NCBI RefSeq assembly: GCF_003286075.1
Contig: NZ_QLUV01000005.1
Coordinates: 149,516 to 213,515, forward strand
Source of the DNA: Paracoccus endophyticus
GTDB taxonomy: Bacteria; Pseudomonadota; Alphaproteobacteria; Rhodobacterales; Rhodobacteraceae
Direction: 5' to 3'
Length of the DNA stretch: 64,000 nt
Below the pieces are notes generated by a model, which had not been told where the DNA came from, ran no database searches, and was given only the letters and a program-made list of their open reading frames with translations. This document shows, one piece after another, positions 8,859 to 17,996 of the stretch (positions are counted from its first letter, which is position 1; the number at the start of each line of letters is the position of its first letter). The translations under genes were made by a program, and so were the position numbers.

Positions 8859-9374
8859 ATGCCGCAAACGATCGCCCGCCATCCGAAAGCCCTCGTCGCC
8901 ATCCACTGGGTCACGGCCGCCGCCGTGCTGGGCGCCTGGGCCAGTGCCGAGGGCGGCCGCGCAGTCGTCCAGAACCCGCCGCTTGTGCATTTCACCCTCG
9001 GCCTCGCGGTGCTGGTCCTCGTGCTGCCGCGCCTCGTCTTGCGCCTGAGGGGCGGCGGAGCGCAGGCGGATTCCCAGTTCCGCCCGCTGGCGGCGGCGAC
9101 CGCGGCGGGGCACGGGTTGCTTTATGCCCTGCTGATCGCGCTGCCCCTTACCGGCTGGTATGCCGCCTCGCAGATGGGGGTGGGGGTGCAGGTCCTCGGC
9201 CTCGACCTGCCCGCCCTGGCCGCACCCGTGCAGGGGCGGCCGGGCGCGATCGCCGAGTTCCACGAAAGCGCCGGCAGCCTGATCCTGGTCCTGGCCGGGC
9301 TGCATGCGCTGATGGCGCTGTGGCACCAGTTCGTCCTGCGCGACGGCACCCTGCGCCGCATGAGCCTGCGCTGA
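8859..9374 (+). CDS. Cytochrome b561 family membrane protein
   Basis: A 171-residue protein with four membrane helices and the histidines expected for a di-heme b561: His20 in AIHWVTA, His44 in VHFTLG, His89 in GHGLLY, and one or more near the C-terminus (LHALMALWHQF). It would shuttle electrons within or across the inner membrane. It follows the PepSY gene by 57 nt in the same direction and ends just before an intrinsic terminator, so the two form a short operon facing the two-component system. Confidence 0.88.
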   Translation: MPQTIARHPKALVAIHWVTAAAVLGAWASAEGGRAVVQNPPLVHFTLGLAVLVLVLPRLVLRLRGGGAQADSQFRPLAAATAAGHGLLYALLIALPLTGWYAASQMGVGVQVLGLDLPALAAPVQGRPGAIAEFHESAGSLILVLAGLHALMALWHQFVLRDGTLRRMSLR

Positions 9375-9399
9375 GGTCCGCGCGCCCGCCCCCGCCACT

Positions 9400-9428
9400 G
9401 GCCCGGCCCGCGACGGCCGGGCCTTTTT
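9400..9428 (+). terminator. Rho-independent terminator after cytochrome b561 gene
   Basis: An 8-bp perfect GC stem (GGCCCGGC with GCCGGGCC) around an 8-nt loop, followed directly by five T residues. It sits 26 nt after the cytochrome b561 stop codon on the same strand. Confidence 0.85.
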
Positions 9429-9685
9429 CGTTGCGGGCGGCACGCTGACGCAGCCGTGCCGGCCGGTTCAGCCCCCGTCAGCGACAGCGCGCGCAGTCGC
9501 CTCATCCGAGTCTGGACGATCTCGTCCATGGAAAGGGACGACGGCTGCTGCGAGTTCACCGTGACCGACACGGGCGGCGATGCCAGCGAGGCCATGCCGT
9601 CGCCGTTCATCACCACAAGGGTCAGATTGTGGTAGACTGCGCTTCAAGGGCCGAAAGACGGCCTGTGCACGCAGGAGGTTCGATC

Positions 9686-10054
9686 ATGGCACGAACAGCG
9701 GCAGACATGGTGGCCGATGCCAAGGGCAAGGTGCGCTCGATCACGCCCGAAGAGGTCGCGCGGATGGACGACGTTCTCGTGGTGGACGTCCGGGACGAGC
9801 CGGAGGTCGCCGCCAGCGGCAAGGTGCGCGGCGCGGTGCATGTCCCTAGGGGCATGCTGGAGTTTCGGGCAGACCCGTCCAGCACCTACCACGACCCGCG
9901 CTTCGATCCGGCGAAGACCGTCGTTCTCTACTGTGCCTCCGGGGGGCGCTCGGCCCTCGCGGGGGTCGCCCTTCAGGAGCTGGGCTACAGCGAGGTGCGG
10001 AACATGGGCGGGTTCAAGGACTGGGCCGACAAGGGCCTGCCCCTCGACACCTGA
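9686..10054 (+). CDS. Single-domain rhodanese-like sulfurtransferase
   Basis: A 122-residue protein with one rhodanese domain. The active-site loop is CASGGRS with catalytic Cys83. Upstream is the DVRDEPE motif, and the end GGFKDWADKGLPL is typical. The start ATG at 9686 has an AGGAGG ribosome binding site 7 nt upstream; a longer in-frame extension exists but lacks one. The family transfers sulfane sulfur to a nucleophile such as thiol or cyanide; the physiological acceptor is unknown. It appears monocistronic. Confidence 0.9.
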   Translation: MARTAADMVADAKGKVRSITPEEVARMDDVLVVDVRDEPEVAASGKVRGAVHVPRGMLEFRADPSSTYHDPRFDPAKTVVLYCASGGRSALAGVALQELGYSEVRNMGGFKDWADKGLPLDT

Positions 10055-10647
10055 GGCCGACGGCGCGGGCCGGGTCGCCCGCTGCCCGGCTTGAGGCCGG
10101 TCGGTCACGCCTGGGCAGGACCGCCCATCGGACGAGGGGCTTGGCAACGGGGGGTGCGCCGCGGGCAGCGTGGGACAGGCCCGGTCGGCCGGGATCATAT
10201 ACGCGCCTCGCCCGTTATCGGGAGGGCCTTGCGGGTCAAGTCCAATGAGCAAAGCCCTGCGGGCCCCTTGGCCCTGGGTCATGCGGCACCGGGGGTTGAA
10301 TTCGCCCCCTGTCCCGCGTCCGTCCTTGCCGCCGGGACCGCCCGCCTGCGCTGGCCGTGGTTCCTGCACACCCGCAACGCTGGGAGGATGGGCGCCCCGC
10401 GACAAGGCAGAGGGCGTTGGCCAGCCGCGCCGCCGCGAAACTTGCCTGTCGGTCAGAAAAAAGCCCGGATCGGCGCTCAGCCTGCCCCGTGTCGGCCCCG
10501 CCGATGCAGCGCGCTTCTGCGAATTATGCCCGCAGTGAAGCTCCGAGCATCCCCGGCAGCCGGGGCGATCCTGTTCCGCATGAACAAGGGACGAAGCGGA
10601 CGGCAAGACCGACAGCGCCCATCATTCTGACTGACAACGAGTTATAA
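10055..10647. other. Intergenic region without a supported gene
   Basis: About 590 bases between the rhodanese gene and tRNA-Phe. Open frames exist on both strands, but their translations are Arg/Pro/Gly/Ala-rich without domain character or good ribosome binding sites, as expected of non-coding high-GC DNA. I see no strong hairpin or RNA gene. A run of six A residues around 10459 is the only notable low-GC feature. Confidence 0.4.
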
Positions 10648-10723
10648 TGGTGCCCGGAGGCGGATTCGAACCACCGACACGCGGATTTTCAATCCGCTGC
10701 TCTACCAACTGAGCTATCCGGGC
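10648..10723 (-). tRNA. tRNA-Phe (GAA)
   Basis: Read on the minus strand this 76-nt sequence folds as a standard tRNA. It has a 7-bp acceptor stem (GCCCGGA with TCCGGGC), a D-arm with AGTTGGTAGAGC, an anticodon stem GCGGA/TCCGC around loop TTGAAAA giving anticodon GAA, and a T-arm with GGTTCGAATCC. The discriminator A is followed by an encoded CCA. Anticodon GAA decodes UUC/UUU. Confidence 0.97.
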
Positions 10724-10840
10724 GCCGTCGCGGCGTTTCGCCGGCGGGTGTGGGGTGATTAGACAAGCGCGCGGGGACTGTCCAGACCGAAAATCGCCGC
10801 ACCGCCCTGGGGCGGCAGGGGCGCGCGCAAGGCCCCGACC

Positions 10841-10993
10841 TCAACGCTCCTCAGTCGGGGCCTCGGGGGCGGGGTCGCCGGGGATGGCATAGTCGCCGCG
10901 CAGCCAGCGGGCCAGGTCCACGTCGGCGCAGCGGCGCGAACAGAACGGGCGGTACTGCGGGTCCCTGGGCTTGCCGCAGATGGGGCAGCTCAT
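10841..10993 (-). CDS. yacG: DNA gyrase inhibitor YacG-type zinc protein
   Basis: A 50-residue protein with the four-cysteine zinc site CPICG...[11 protein letters not shown], followed by the [10 protein letters not shown] segment usual in YacG. Known members bind one zinc and inhibit DNA gyrase by contacting GyrB. The start overlaps the RNase E/G stop as ATGA, so translation is coupled. The C-terminal tail is short and acidic. The position at the end of infA-maf-rng-yacG is common in Rhodobacteraceae. Confidence 0.9.
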   Translation of the reverse strand: MSCPICGKPRDPQYRPFCSRRCADVDLARWLRGDYAIPGDPAPEAPTEER

Positions 10994-12069
10994 GCGTCCT
11001 CCTCCAGCGATGCGGCCAGGCGCGCGATGGCCCCCAGGGGCGCGCGGTCGCGCTTGCGGCTCAACTCGTAAAGCCCCATCGCCGTCCAGCCGACCAGCGT
11101 GGTCTCGGTCCCGTCGGCGCGGAAGGCGGCGCGCAGCGCCTGATCCAGCGTGCCGCGGTCGCGTTTGGGAATCGGGGCGAAATCGACCACCACCTGCCCG
11201 CCCAGTCCCCGCAAGCGAAGCTGGCGCGGCAGGTCGCGGGCCAGCGTGATGTTGGCCTTCAGGGCGGCCGCCGCCGAAGTGTCGCGGCCGGTGTTCACAT
11301 CCACCGCAACCATCGCCCGCGTCGGCTCGATCACGGCAAAGCCGCCATCGGGCAGGGCGAACTCGGGGTCCAGCAGCGCCTCGACCGCGTCGGTGACGCC
11401 GTGGCTGTCGAACGCGCCCGGCGTCTCGTCGATGTCGTCGGGGGCCGGGTCGGCCCAGTCGATCCACGCGGCCCGCCAGGGCATCTCGGCATCGACGAGC
11501 AGCTCTGGCCGGCCGGCGCGGTCGCCCATGACCTGCACGGCCATCTCGGCCAGCGAGATCAGCTCGTCGCGGACCAGCCCGTCCTCGTCATGCTCGGCGG
11601 CCGTGCGGATCACCAGCCCCAGATCGTCGGGCGCCCCGGCCGTGGCCAGGGCCTCGGTCCCCAGCGCGATCAGCCGCTCGCGGCTGCCCTCGTCGCGGAT
11701 GCGGCGCGAGACGTTGACGCCGGGCGCACCCGGGGTCGCGATGCCGGTCTGGCCGCGGAACAGCACGCGCTGGGTCACGGGGATGGCCTTGCCGTCCTCG
11801 GCCACGCCGCTCACCTGGACGATCAGGCTCGCGCCTTCGGACAGGCCGCGGGCCTCGCGCAGGAACCCGCGCTCGCCCTCGGGCAGGCGCAGGAAGACGC
11901 CCCCCTGCCCCTTGACCAGCCGGTCCACGACCGCCCGGCAGATCGCGCCCGGCGGCAGCGGCGTCAGCGCGGTCAGGTCCAGCAGCAGATCCTCGATCCG
12001 GCCGTCCACCATCAGCGCGGCGGCCTCGCGGCCCCACAGGTGGCCCAGGATGACCTGTCGTCCCTTCAT
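10990..12069 (-). CDS. rng: Ribonuclease E/G family protein
   Basis: A 359-residue protein with the RNase E/G catalytic core. GVNVSRRI lies in the middle, and the metal-binding Asp residues appear in the DVNTG segment and in the VVDFAPIP segment downstream. It lacks the long RNase E C-terminal scaffold and is short even for RNase G, so it resembles the compact alphaproteobacterial form. The start at 12069 overlaps the maf stop by 4 nt. Expected role: endonucleolytic processing of rRNA and mRNA 5' ends in the cytoplasm. Confidence 0.85.
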   Translation of the reverse strand: MKGRQVILGHLWGREAAALMVDGRIEDLLLDLTALTPLPPGAICRAVVDRLVKGQGGVFLRLPEGERGFLREARGLSEGASLIVQVSGVAEDGKAIPVTQRVLFRGQTGIATPGAPGVNVSRRIRDEGSRERLIALGTEALATAGAPDDLGLVIRTAAEHDEDGLVRDELISLAEMAVQVMGDRAGRPELLVDAEMPWRAAWIDWADPAPDDIDETPGAFDSHGVTDAVEALLDPEFALPDGGFAVIEPTRAMVAVDVNTGRDTSAAAALKANITLARDLPRQLRLRGLGGQVVVDFAPIPKRDRGTLDQALRAAFRADGTETTLVGWTAMGLYELSRKRDRAPLGAIARLAASLEEDA

Positions 12070-12698
12070 GGCGTTCCCCCGATGCCGCCCCTGATCCCGG
12101 CGGCGGCCAGCAGCGTGGCGGTTTCGGCCAGCGGCAGGCCGACGACGGCGGTGAACGAGCCCTGCATCCACGGCGCGAACGCCGCAGCAGGCCCCTGGAT
12201 GCCATAGCCGCCGGCCTTGCCGCGCCAGTCGCCGCCGGCCACATAGGCGGCGATCTCGGCCCCTGTCAGGGGGCGGAACCGCACGACGGTCTCGACCAGC
12301 CGGTGCCGGGCGACGGCGCCCTGCGCGACAGTGACGGCGGTCATCACGCGGTGGCGGCGCCCCGACAACAGGCGCAGGAAGGCCGTGGCCTCGGCGTGGT
12401 CCGCAGGCTTGCCCAGGATGCGGCGACCGGCCACGACGACCGTATCGGCCGCCAGCACCACGCCCGGCTGCGACGCGGCCACGGCCGCGGCCTTTTCGGC
12501 GGCCATGCGGCGGGCGTAATCGCGCGCGTCCTCGGCCCGGCGGGGGGTTTCGTCGATGTCTGCGGCATGCACGGCGTCGGGGACGATCCCGATCTGCGCC
12601 AGCAGCTCCAGCCGCCGCGGGCTGGCCGAGGCCAGCACAAGCCGCGGCCGTCCGACCTTACTTGAAGCGGTAATTGATCCGCCCCTTGGACAGGTCAT
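12066..12698 (-). CDS. maf: Maf-like nucleotide pyrophosphatase
   Basis: Up to 210 residues with [14 protein letters not shown] near the N-terminus, then DIDETP, AADTVVV and [10 protein letters not shown], all signature Maf segments. The family hydrolyses non-canonical or modified nucleoside triphosphates (dTTP/UTP or m7GTP/pseudo-UTP types). The ATG at 12698 overlaps the end of infA by 41 nt. A shorter GTG start right before LASASPRR would match typical Maf N-termini better, so the start is uncertain. It is coupled to the downstream rng by ATGA. Confidence 0.9.
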   Translation of the reverse strand: MTCPRGGSITASSKVGRPRLVLASASPRRLELLAQIGIVPDAVHAADIDETPRRAEDARDYARRMAAEKAAAVAASQPGVVLAADTVVVAGRRILGKPADHAEATAFLRLLSGRRHRVMTAVTVAQGAVARHRLVETVVRFRPLTGAEIAAYVAGGDWRGKAGGYGIQGPAAAFAPWMQGSFTAVVGLPLAETATLLAAAGIRGGIGGTP

Positions 12699-12876
12699 AG
12701 GTGTTCATCTCGACCTGCACCTTGTCGCCGGCCAGAACCCGGATGCGGTTCTTGCGCATCTTGCCTGCCATATGCGCGATGATCTCATGGCCGTTTTCGA
12801 GCTCGACCCTGAACGTCGCATTGGGCAAGAGTTCCTTCACGACGCCGGGGAATTCGAGCATCTCTTCCTTGGCCAT
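12658..12876 (-). CDS. infA: Translation initiation factor IF-1
   Basis: A 72-residue S1/OB-fold protein of exactly the usual length, starting [13 protein letters not shown] and ending GRINYRFK. It binds the ribosomal A site during initiation. The ATG at 12876 has an AGGAGA ribosome binding site; an upstream in-frame extension is not homologous to IF-1. It is the first gene of the infA-maf-rng-yacG cluster. Confidence 0.97.
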   Translation of the reverse strand: MAKEEMLEFPGVVKELLPNATFRVELENGHEIIAHMAGKMRKNRIRVLAGDKVQVEMNTYDLSKGRINYRFK

Positions 12877-12959
12877 GGTCTCTCCTGATTGCGGCCCGCC
12901 AGACACGGGCGGATGCCATATGCGGCGGATCGCGGCCATTTTCAAGGGCCAAGTCGCCG

Positions 12960-12980
12960 GGGCGGGCGCGTCGCCCGCCC
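12960..12980 (-). terminator. Possible terminator after gcdH
   Basis: A 9-bp perfect GC hairpin (GGGCGGGCG with CGCCCGCCC, loop CGT) lies just past the stop of the acyl-CoA dehydrogenase gene and before infA. There is no clear T-run, so it may slow or end transcription only weakly. Confidence 0.4.
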
Positions 12981-13001
12981 GGCCCGGACAGGCGGGGTCG
13001 G

Positions 13002-14210
13002 TCAATAGAAGGCCTGCAACCCGGTGATCGCGCGCCCGATGATCAGGGCGTGGACGTCATGCGTCCCCTCATAGGTGTTCACCGTCTCCAGGTTGGCGGC
13101 GTGGCGCATGACCTGATACTCCTCGCTGATGCCGTTGCCGCCGTGCATGTCGCGGGCCCAGCGCGCGATCTCCAGCGCCTTGCCGCAGTTGTTGCGCTTG
13201 ATGATCGAGATCATCTCGGGCGCGGCCTGCGCCTCGTCCATCAGCCGCCCGACCCGCAGGCTGGCCTGGAGCCCCAGCGAAATCTCTGTGACCATGTTGG
13301 CCAGCTTCAGCTGGAACAACTGGGTCTGGGCCAGCGGGCGGCGGAACTGATGGCGGTCCAGCCCGTACTGGCGCGCCGCGTGCAGGCAGAACTCGGCCGC
13401 CCCCATGACGCCCCACGAGATGCCATAGCGGGCGCGGTTGAGGCAGCCGAAAGGACCCTTCAGCCCCTCGACGTTCGGCAGCAGCGCGTCCTCGCCCACC
13501 GCGACGTCCTGCATCACGATCTCGCCGGTGATCGAGGCGCGCAGGGACAGCTTGCCCTCGATCTTCGGCGCCGACAGGCCGGGCGTGCCCTTGTCCAGCA
13601 CGAAGCCCCGGATCTTGCCCCCGTGCGCGTCCGATTTCGCCCAGACGACGAACACATCCGCGATCGGGCTGTTCGAGATCCACATCTTGGACCCGTTCAG
13701 CACATAGCCGTCGGCCGTCTTGCGCGCGGTCGTCTTCATGCCCGCCGGGTCGGACCCCGCGTCGGGTTCCGTCAGGCCAAAGCAGCCGATCCATTCGCCG
13801 GACGCCAGCCGGGGCAGATACTTGCGCCGCTGGTCTTCGGACCCGTAGGCGTGGATGGGATACATCACCAGGCTGGACTGCACCGACATCATCGAGCGAT
13901 AGCCCGAATCCACCCGCTCGACCTCGCGCGCGATCAGGCCATAGGCCACATAGGAGCCGCCCAAGCCCCCGTATTCCTCGGGGATGGTGACGCCCAGAAG
14001 GCCCATCTCGCCCATCTCGCGAAAGATCGCGGGGTCGGTGCGCTCGTCGCGATAGGCGGCGATCACGCGGGGGGCCAGCCGGTCCTGGGCATAGCTGCGG
14101 GCGCCGTCGCGCAGCATCCGTTCGTCCTCGGACAGCTGGTCGTCCAGCCGGAACGGGTCTTCCCAGTCGAAGCGGTTCAGATCGGGGGCATCCTTGGGTT
14201 TCAGCGCCAT
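13002..14210 (-). CDS. gcdH: Glutaryl-CoA dehydrogenase
   Basis: A 402-residue acyl-CoA dehydrogenase. [14 protein letters not shown] and [18 protein letters not shown] are FAD/substrate segments close to GcdH. The C-terminal [18 protein letters not shown] carries the catalytic glutamate (about Glu381) typical of glutaryl-CoA dehydrogenases. The enzyme oxidises and decarboxylates glutaryl-CoA to crotonyl-CoA in lysine/tryptophan and benzoate catabolism; crotonyl-CoA also enters the ethylmalonyl-CoA pathway suggested by mcd in this window. The start at 14210 was chosen for the [17 protein letters not shown]-terminus and an AAAGGA site. Confidence 0.88.
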   Translation of the reverse strand: MALKPKDAPDLNRFDWEDPFRLDDQLSEDERMLRDGARSYAQDRLAPRVIAAYRDERTDPAIFREMGEMGLLGVTIPEEYGGLGGSYVAYGLIAREVERVDSGYRSMMSVQSSLVMYPIHAYGSEDQRRKYLPRLASGEWIGCFGLTEPDAGSDPAGMKTTARKTADGYVLNGSKMWISNSPIADVFVVWAKSDAHGGKIRGFVLDKGTPGLSAPKIEGKLSLRASITGEIVMQDVAVGEDALLPNVEGLKGPFGCLNRARYGISWGVMGAAEFCLHAARQYGLDRHQFRRPLAQTQLFQLKLANMVTEISLGLQASLRVGRLMDEAQAAPEMISIIKRNNCGKALEIARWARDMHGGNGISEEYQVMRHAANLETVNTYEGTHDVHALIIGRAITGLQAFY

Positions 14211-14463
14211 GCGCGCGTCCTTTCGCCGGTGTCCCGACTGCATACGACCCTGGGGGGCGCGTGACAATGCGGGCAGGGTTGGCACCGCGGCAACCGCGTC
14301 AGGGCCGTGCGATCACGCGCCGCTCACAAGGGTTTGGGGAACGTCCCGGCCGTTTTGTGGTTCTGTGACGATGATCCCCGCGCCGCCGCCGTGGCCGGAC
14401 CGATGACGCAACGAACGCGGACGGCCTGAACGGGCCCGCCCCGCGACCACGCAAGGAGCCACC

Positions 14464-17013
14464 ATGCGCCGCATCCTGACCCAGACGACCGCCATTGTCC
14501 TGTGCCTCGGCCTTGGCATGCCGCAGGTCGCGACCGCCCAGACGCTGCTGCCGGCCGACAAGGCGGCCCAGCTGGCCGGGCAGCGCGCCAAGACCATGCC
14601 GCGACTGGCCAGGGCGCTGGCGGCCGAACTGGAGGGCGGGCTGACGACGGACGATCTGCGCTGCGAAGGGAGCGCGCCCCGTCCCTGCCCGGATGGCACG
14701 TCGCTGTTCACCCCCGGTGGCCTGGCGGTCGATGTCGGCGAGGACGGCACGATCCTGCTGGCGCCCAGGGCACGGCAGGCGGGGGGCCGCGGGCAACAGG
14801 CGGACATCGTGCTGGCACAGGCAGGGGGCGAGCCCGTTGTCGTGCCTGATGCGGCCGAAGCCGGGGCCGAGGCTGCCGCAGCCTCCGAGGCCGAGGCGGG
14901 GAATGCCGGCGGCGGGGACGGAAAGGCAGCCCAAGCCGAACGGCGCGCCGCCAAGGAGGCTGAGCGGGCCGAGCGAAAGGCGGCCAAGCAGGCCGAACGG
15001 CAGGCCGCGAAAGAGGCCGCCGCCAAGGACGACCGCCGCGCGGCCGAGCAGGCGGCCGATGCCGAACGTGCGGCCGCCGAGCAGGCAGCAGCCAAGCAAG
15101 CGGCCGAGCAGGCGGACGCCGACCGCCGCGCGGCACGGCAGGCGGCGCGGGCCGAACGGCAGGCCGCCGCCCAAGCCGAGGCCGAGGCCGAGGCCGCGAA
15201 AGCCGAAGCCGCTGCCCGGGACGGCGCGGACGATGGCGCGCGCGCGGCGGACCTTCCGCCGCCCGCCGATCCGCAGCGGGACGCGCCGTCCGCCGCGCGT
15301 TCCGACGAGATCCCGCCCCCCGCGGGCGATGCGCCTGTGGTCGGCCGTTCGGCCGATCTGCCCCCGCCCGCAGAGGACAAGGGCCGCGCCAAGGACAAGG
15401 ACCGCGCCCAGGACAAGGGCCGGGCCGCAGAGGCTGCCGACCGGCCCGCGGACGATGCGACGCCGGATGCCGCGGCGCTGGCCGAGGCGCTGGGCCGCCA
15501 GGACGACGCGGCCCCGCCGACCAAGGCGCCGGTCGTCGTCACCCCCGAGCGGGCGCGTGCCGCCAAGGCCCCGCCCGAGGCCGCGCCGGGCCAGGACCCT
15601 GTCGTCGCAGACCCCGAGGGCCGCGCCGACCGGGCCAAGCCCCCGCGGGGCGGGCGTGAAACCCCCGACCGTGACGCGCCGGTCGTGACCGCCGCCCCCG
15701 AGGGCGGGAACGGCGACCAGTCCGCCGACGCGCTGGCCCGGGCCCTTGAGGACGCGCAGGCCGCCCCCGAGGCGAGGGCCCGGGAAACCGAGGCCTCGCG
15801 CGAGGCCGCTGCGGCCCGGCCGGGCCCCGCGGCGGCGGCACTGGCCGAGGCGGCCGCCCCGGTCGCCTCGTCCGAAAAGCGGACCGTCACCAAGGAAACC
15901 AGCCGCCAGGCGACCGAGGATTTCGCCACCGACCTCAGCGGCAAGGTGCGGCCCGGGGTGCAGGCAAGGGACGTTCCCGCGACCCCGGACGCGCCGCCCG
16001 GCGCGGTCGTGGTCGAGGGCGGGCAGGACCGCCCCGGTGGCGTGGTGGTGACCCCGTCAGTCCGCGGCGAGGCCCCCGTCGTCGCGGGCGAGAACGCCGT
16101 GGCCGACAACGGGGACGACGACGACGATCTGGTCCGCGACATCGCCCGCATCGGCCTGCCGATCCTGGCGGGCCTGGTCGCCGGGCAGATGCTGTCCAAC
16201 AACCGCGAGGTGGCGCTGAACACCGGCGACCGCGTCGTGGTGGAACGCTCCGACGGCAGCTATGAGCTGATCAAGGACGACAACGCGCTGCTGGCCCGCC
16301 CCGGATCGACGGTGCAGACCGAGGAATACGCCGACGGCTCGACCCGCACCATCGTCACGCGCGAGGATGGCAGCCAGGTCGTCACCATCCGCGACGCCGA
16401 CCTGCGGATCCTGCGCCGCACGCTGGTCTATCCCGACGGCAGCACGACGGCGCTGATCGACGACACCGCGCAGGTGCAGCCGGTGGTCGTGTCGGACCTG
16501 CCCGCCCCCGCGCGGCCGATCGCCGTCACGCCGGGCGAGACCCTGTCCGAGGAGGCCCTGCGCGAGGCGCTGCGCCGAGAGGTCGAGGTGGACCGCAGCT
16601 TTACCCTCGGCCAGATCCGCGCCATCCCCGAGGTGCGTGCGCTGGTGGCCCCCGTGGACATCCAGGCCATCACCTTCGAGACGGGGTCGGCCGCGATCAA
16701 GCCCGACCAGGCGCAGCAACTGGCGACGCTGGGCCGCGTCATCGCCGACAGCGTCCGCCAGAACCCGCGCGAGATGTTCCTGATCGAGGGGCACACCGAC
16801 GCGGTCGGCTCGGCCGTGTCGAACCTGGCGCTGTCGGACCGGCGCGCGGAGTCGGTGGCGCTTGCGCTGACCGAGTTCTTCGACGTGCCGCCCGAGAACA
16901 TGGTCGTGCAGGGCTATGGCGAGCAGTTCCTGAAGATCCCGCAAGAGGGCGACATCCGCGCCAACCGCCGCGCGGCGGTGCGCCGGATCACGGATCTGCT
17001 GGCGCGCAACTGA
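14464..17013 (+). CDS. Long OmpA-family outer-membrane protein with Ala/Glu/Arg-rich central region
   Basis: An 849-residue exported protein. The signal peptide is residues ~1-24 (ending VATAQ). A ~70-residue N-terminal segment with a Cys pair (LRCEGSAPRPCPDG) is followed by a very long low-complexity Ala/Glu/Arg-rich stretch (~150-270), likely coiled coil, then Pro/Asp-rich repeats including DLPPPA units to ~540. The last ~130 residues are an OmpA peptidoglycan-binding domain (FETGSAAIKPDQAQQL, EGHTDAVGS, LSDRRAESV). It probably links the outer membrane to the cell wall. It is divergent from gcdH and appears monocistronic. Confidence 0.85.
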   Translation: MRRILTQTTAIVLCLGLGMPQVATAQTLLPADKAAQLAGQRAKTMPRLARALAAELEGGLTTDDLRCEGSAPRPCPDGTSLFTPGGLAVDVGEDGTILLAPRARQAGGRGQQADIVLAQAGGEPVVVPDAAEAGAEAAAASEAEAGNAGGGDGKAAQAERRAAKEAERAERKAAKQAERQAAKEAAAKDDRRAAEQAADAERAAAEQAAAKQAAEQADADRRAARQAARAERQAAAQAEAEAEAAKAEAAARDGADDGARAADLPPPADPQRDAPSAARSDEIPPPAGDAPVVGRSADLPPPAEDKGRAKDKDRAQDKGRAAEAADRPADDATPDAAALAEALGRQDDAAPPTKAPVVVTPERARAAKAPPEAAPGQDPVVADPEGRADRAKPPRGGRETPDRDAPVVTAAPEGGNGDQSADALARALEDAQAAPEARARETEASREAAAARPGPAAAALAEAAAPVASSEKRTVTKETSRQATEDFATDLSGKVRPGVQARDVPATPDAPPGAVVVEGGQDRPGGVVVTPSVRGEAPVVAGENAVADNGDDDDDLVRDIARIGLPILAGLVAGQMLSNNREVALNTGDRVVVERSDGSYELIKDDNALLARPGSTVQTEEYADGSTRTIVTREDGSQVVTIRDADLRILRRTLVYPDGSTTALIDDTAQVQPVVVSDLPAPARPIAVTPGETLSEEALREALRREVEVDRSFTLGQIRAIPEVRALVAPVDIQAITFETGSAAIKPDQAQQLATLGRVIADSVRQNPREMFLIEGHTDAVGSAVSNLALSDRRAESVALALTEFFDVPPENMVVQGYGEQFLKIPQEGDIRANRRAAVRRITDLLARN

Positions 17014-17043
17014 CGCCTGCCCGGATCGCAGCCAGTCGGACCG

Positions 17044-17073
17044 GAACGGCCGCGGCATCCGCCGCGGCCGTTC
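17044..17073. terminator. Bidirectional terminator hairpin
   Basis: A perfect 13-bp stem with a 4-nt loop lies between the convergent stops of the OmpA-type gene and the next minus-strand gene. Short T/A ends are present on both sides, so it could serve either direction. Confidence 0.7.
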
Positions 17074-17568
17074 TTACGTCCGCCGCCAGACCGTCGCCAC
17101 GGTGGCGCGGCCTGCCAGCGCCGCCGCGGCACGGCCCAGGTCGAACCCCGGCAGCGCGGCAAAGGCATCGGCCAGGGCGGCCGCGCCCGCGGCCTCGACC
17201 GGGATCAGCAGCGCCTGCCCCGCGCCCTTCAGCCGCCAATGGGCGTGGCCGTCCAGCCGCAGCAGCCTGATTTCCGTCACATCGCGCAGGGCGATCTCGC
17301 CCCCCAGCGCGCGGGCGGCGTAATAGCGCACGGCCCCCTCCTCGACCTCGACCAGCCCCGGCGCGGCGATGGCCTGCTGAAAGCGGCGACGGCGCCACGC
17401 GCCCAGGCCCCACACCGCCGCGACGGCCGCGACCGCGACCCCCAGCGGCTGGAACACTAGCCCGCCCAGCGAAAACAGCCAGACCCCCGCCGCCGCGGTC
17501 AGCCCGGCGGCGATCACCTCGCGCCAGGGGCGGACGCGCTGGACCAGTTCGGGGCGGATCAGGGCCAC
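17074..17568 (-). CDS. Hypothetical membrane protein
   Basis: A 164-residue protein with a GTG start at 17568 that overlaps the upstream acetyltransferase stop by 10 nt. It has two hydrophobic segments (residues ~19-34 and ~38-55), a basic stretch, then a ~100-residue soluble part (EVEEGAVRYYAARALGGEIALRD) that could be a PH-like bacterial domain. The function is not recognised. The coupling to the GNAT and dapE genes suggests one transcript. Confidence 0.7.
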   Translation of the reverse strand: MALIRPELVQRVRPWREVIAAGLTAAAGVWLFSLGGLVFQPLGVAVAAVAAVWGLGAWRRRRFQQAIAAPGLVEVEEGAVRYYAARALGGEIALRDVTEIRLLRLDGHAHWRLKGAGQALLIPVEAAGAAALADAFAALPGFDLGRAAAALAGRATVATVWRRT

Positions 17569-17996
17569 AGCGGCCGCGACATCATGCGATGCGGGATGCC
17601 CGCGTCGTCAAAGACCGGACCCTCGGCGACAAAGCCCAGTCGCTCATAGAACCCCAGCGCGTGCGTCTGCGCCCCCAGCCGGGCGGTGGTCACGCCGGGG
17701 ATGCGGCGCAGCTCGTCCAGCGCCGCGTGCATCAGCGCCGCGCCAAGGCCGGTGCCGCGCGCCTCGGGCAGAACCGCCACCCGCCCGATCTTGCCCACGG
17801 CGCCGTCGATCAGCAGCCGCGCGCAGCCGACCGGCCGCCCGTCCACCACCGCCAGCAGGTGGATGGCCGCGTCGTCCAGCCCGTCGATCTCCAGCGCCTC
17901 GGGGACGGCCTGTTCGCGGATGAACACCGCGCGGCGGATCGCGTGACAGGCGGCCAGGTCGTCGCTGGGCGCGATCCGGGTGGCGGGCGCGGTCAT
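17559..17996 (-). CDS. GNAT family N-acetyltransferase
   Basis: A 145-residue single-domain acetyltransferase. The acetyl-CoA loop is [18 protein letters not shown], and the C-terminal [20 protein letters not shown] is typical of the ElaA/YjcF-like group. The start overlaps the dapE stop as ATGA. The acceptor cannot be told from sequence; co-translation with dapE may be only operon convenience. Confidence 0.87.
   Translation of the reverse strand: MTAPATRIAPSDDLAACHAIRRAVFIREQAVPEALEIDGLDDAAIHLLAVVDGRPVGCARLLIDGAVGKIGRVAVLPEARGTGLGAALMHAALDELRRIPGVTTARLGAQTHALGFYERLGFVAEGPVFDDAGIPHRMMSRPLWP

Noticed and set aside
9429..9616. Minus-strand frame (MNGDGMASLASPPVSV...) after the cytochrome b561 terminator
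   Set aside because: It begins with protein-like sequence but runs antisense into the cytochrome b561 gene and lacks a ribosome binding site; not enough support.
10091..10630. A 179-codon plus-strand frame between the rhodanese gene and tRNA-Phe
   Set aside because: Low-complexity Arg/Pro/Gly composition, no ribosome binding site and no domain; typical of high-GC non-coding DNA.
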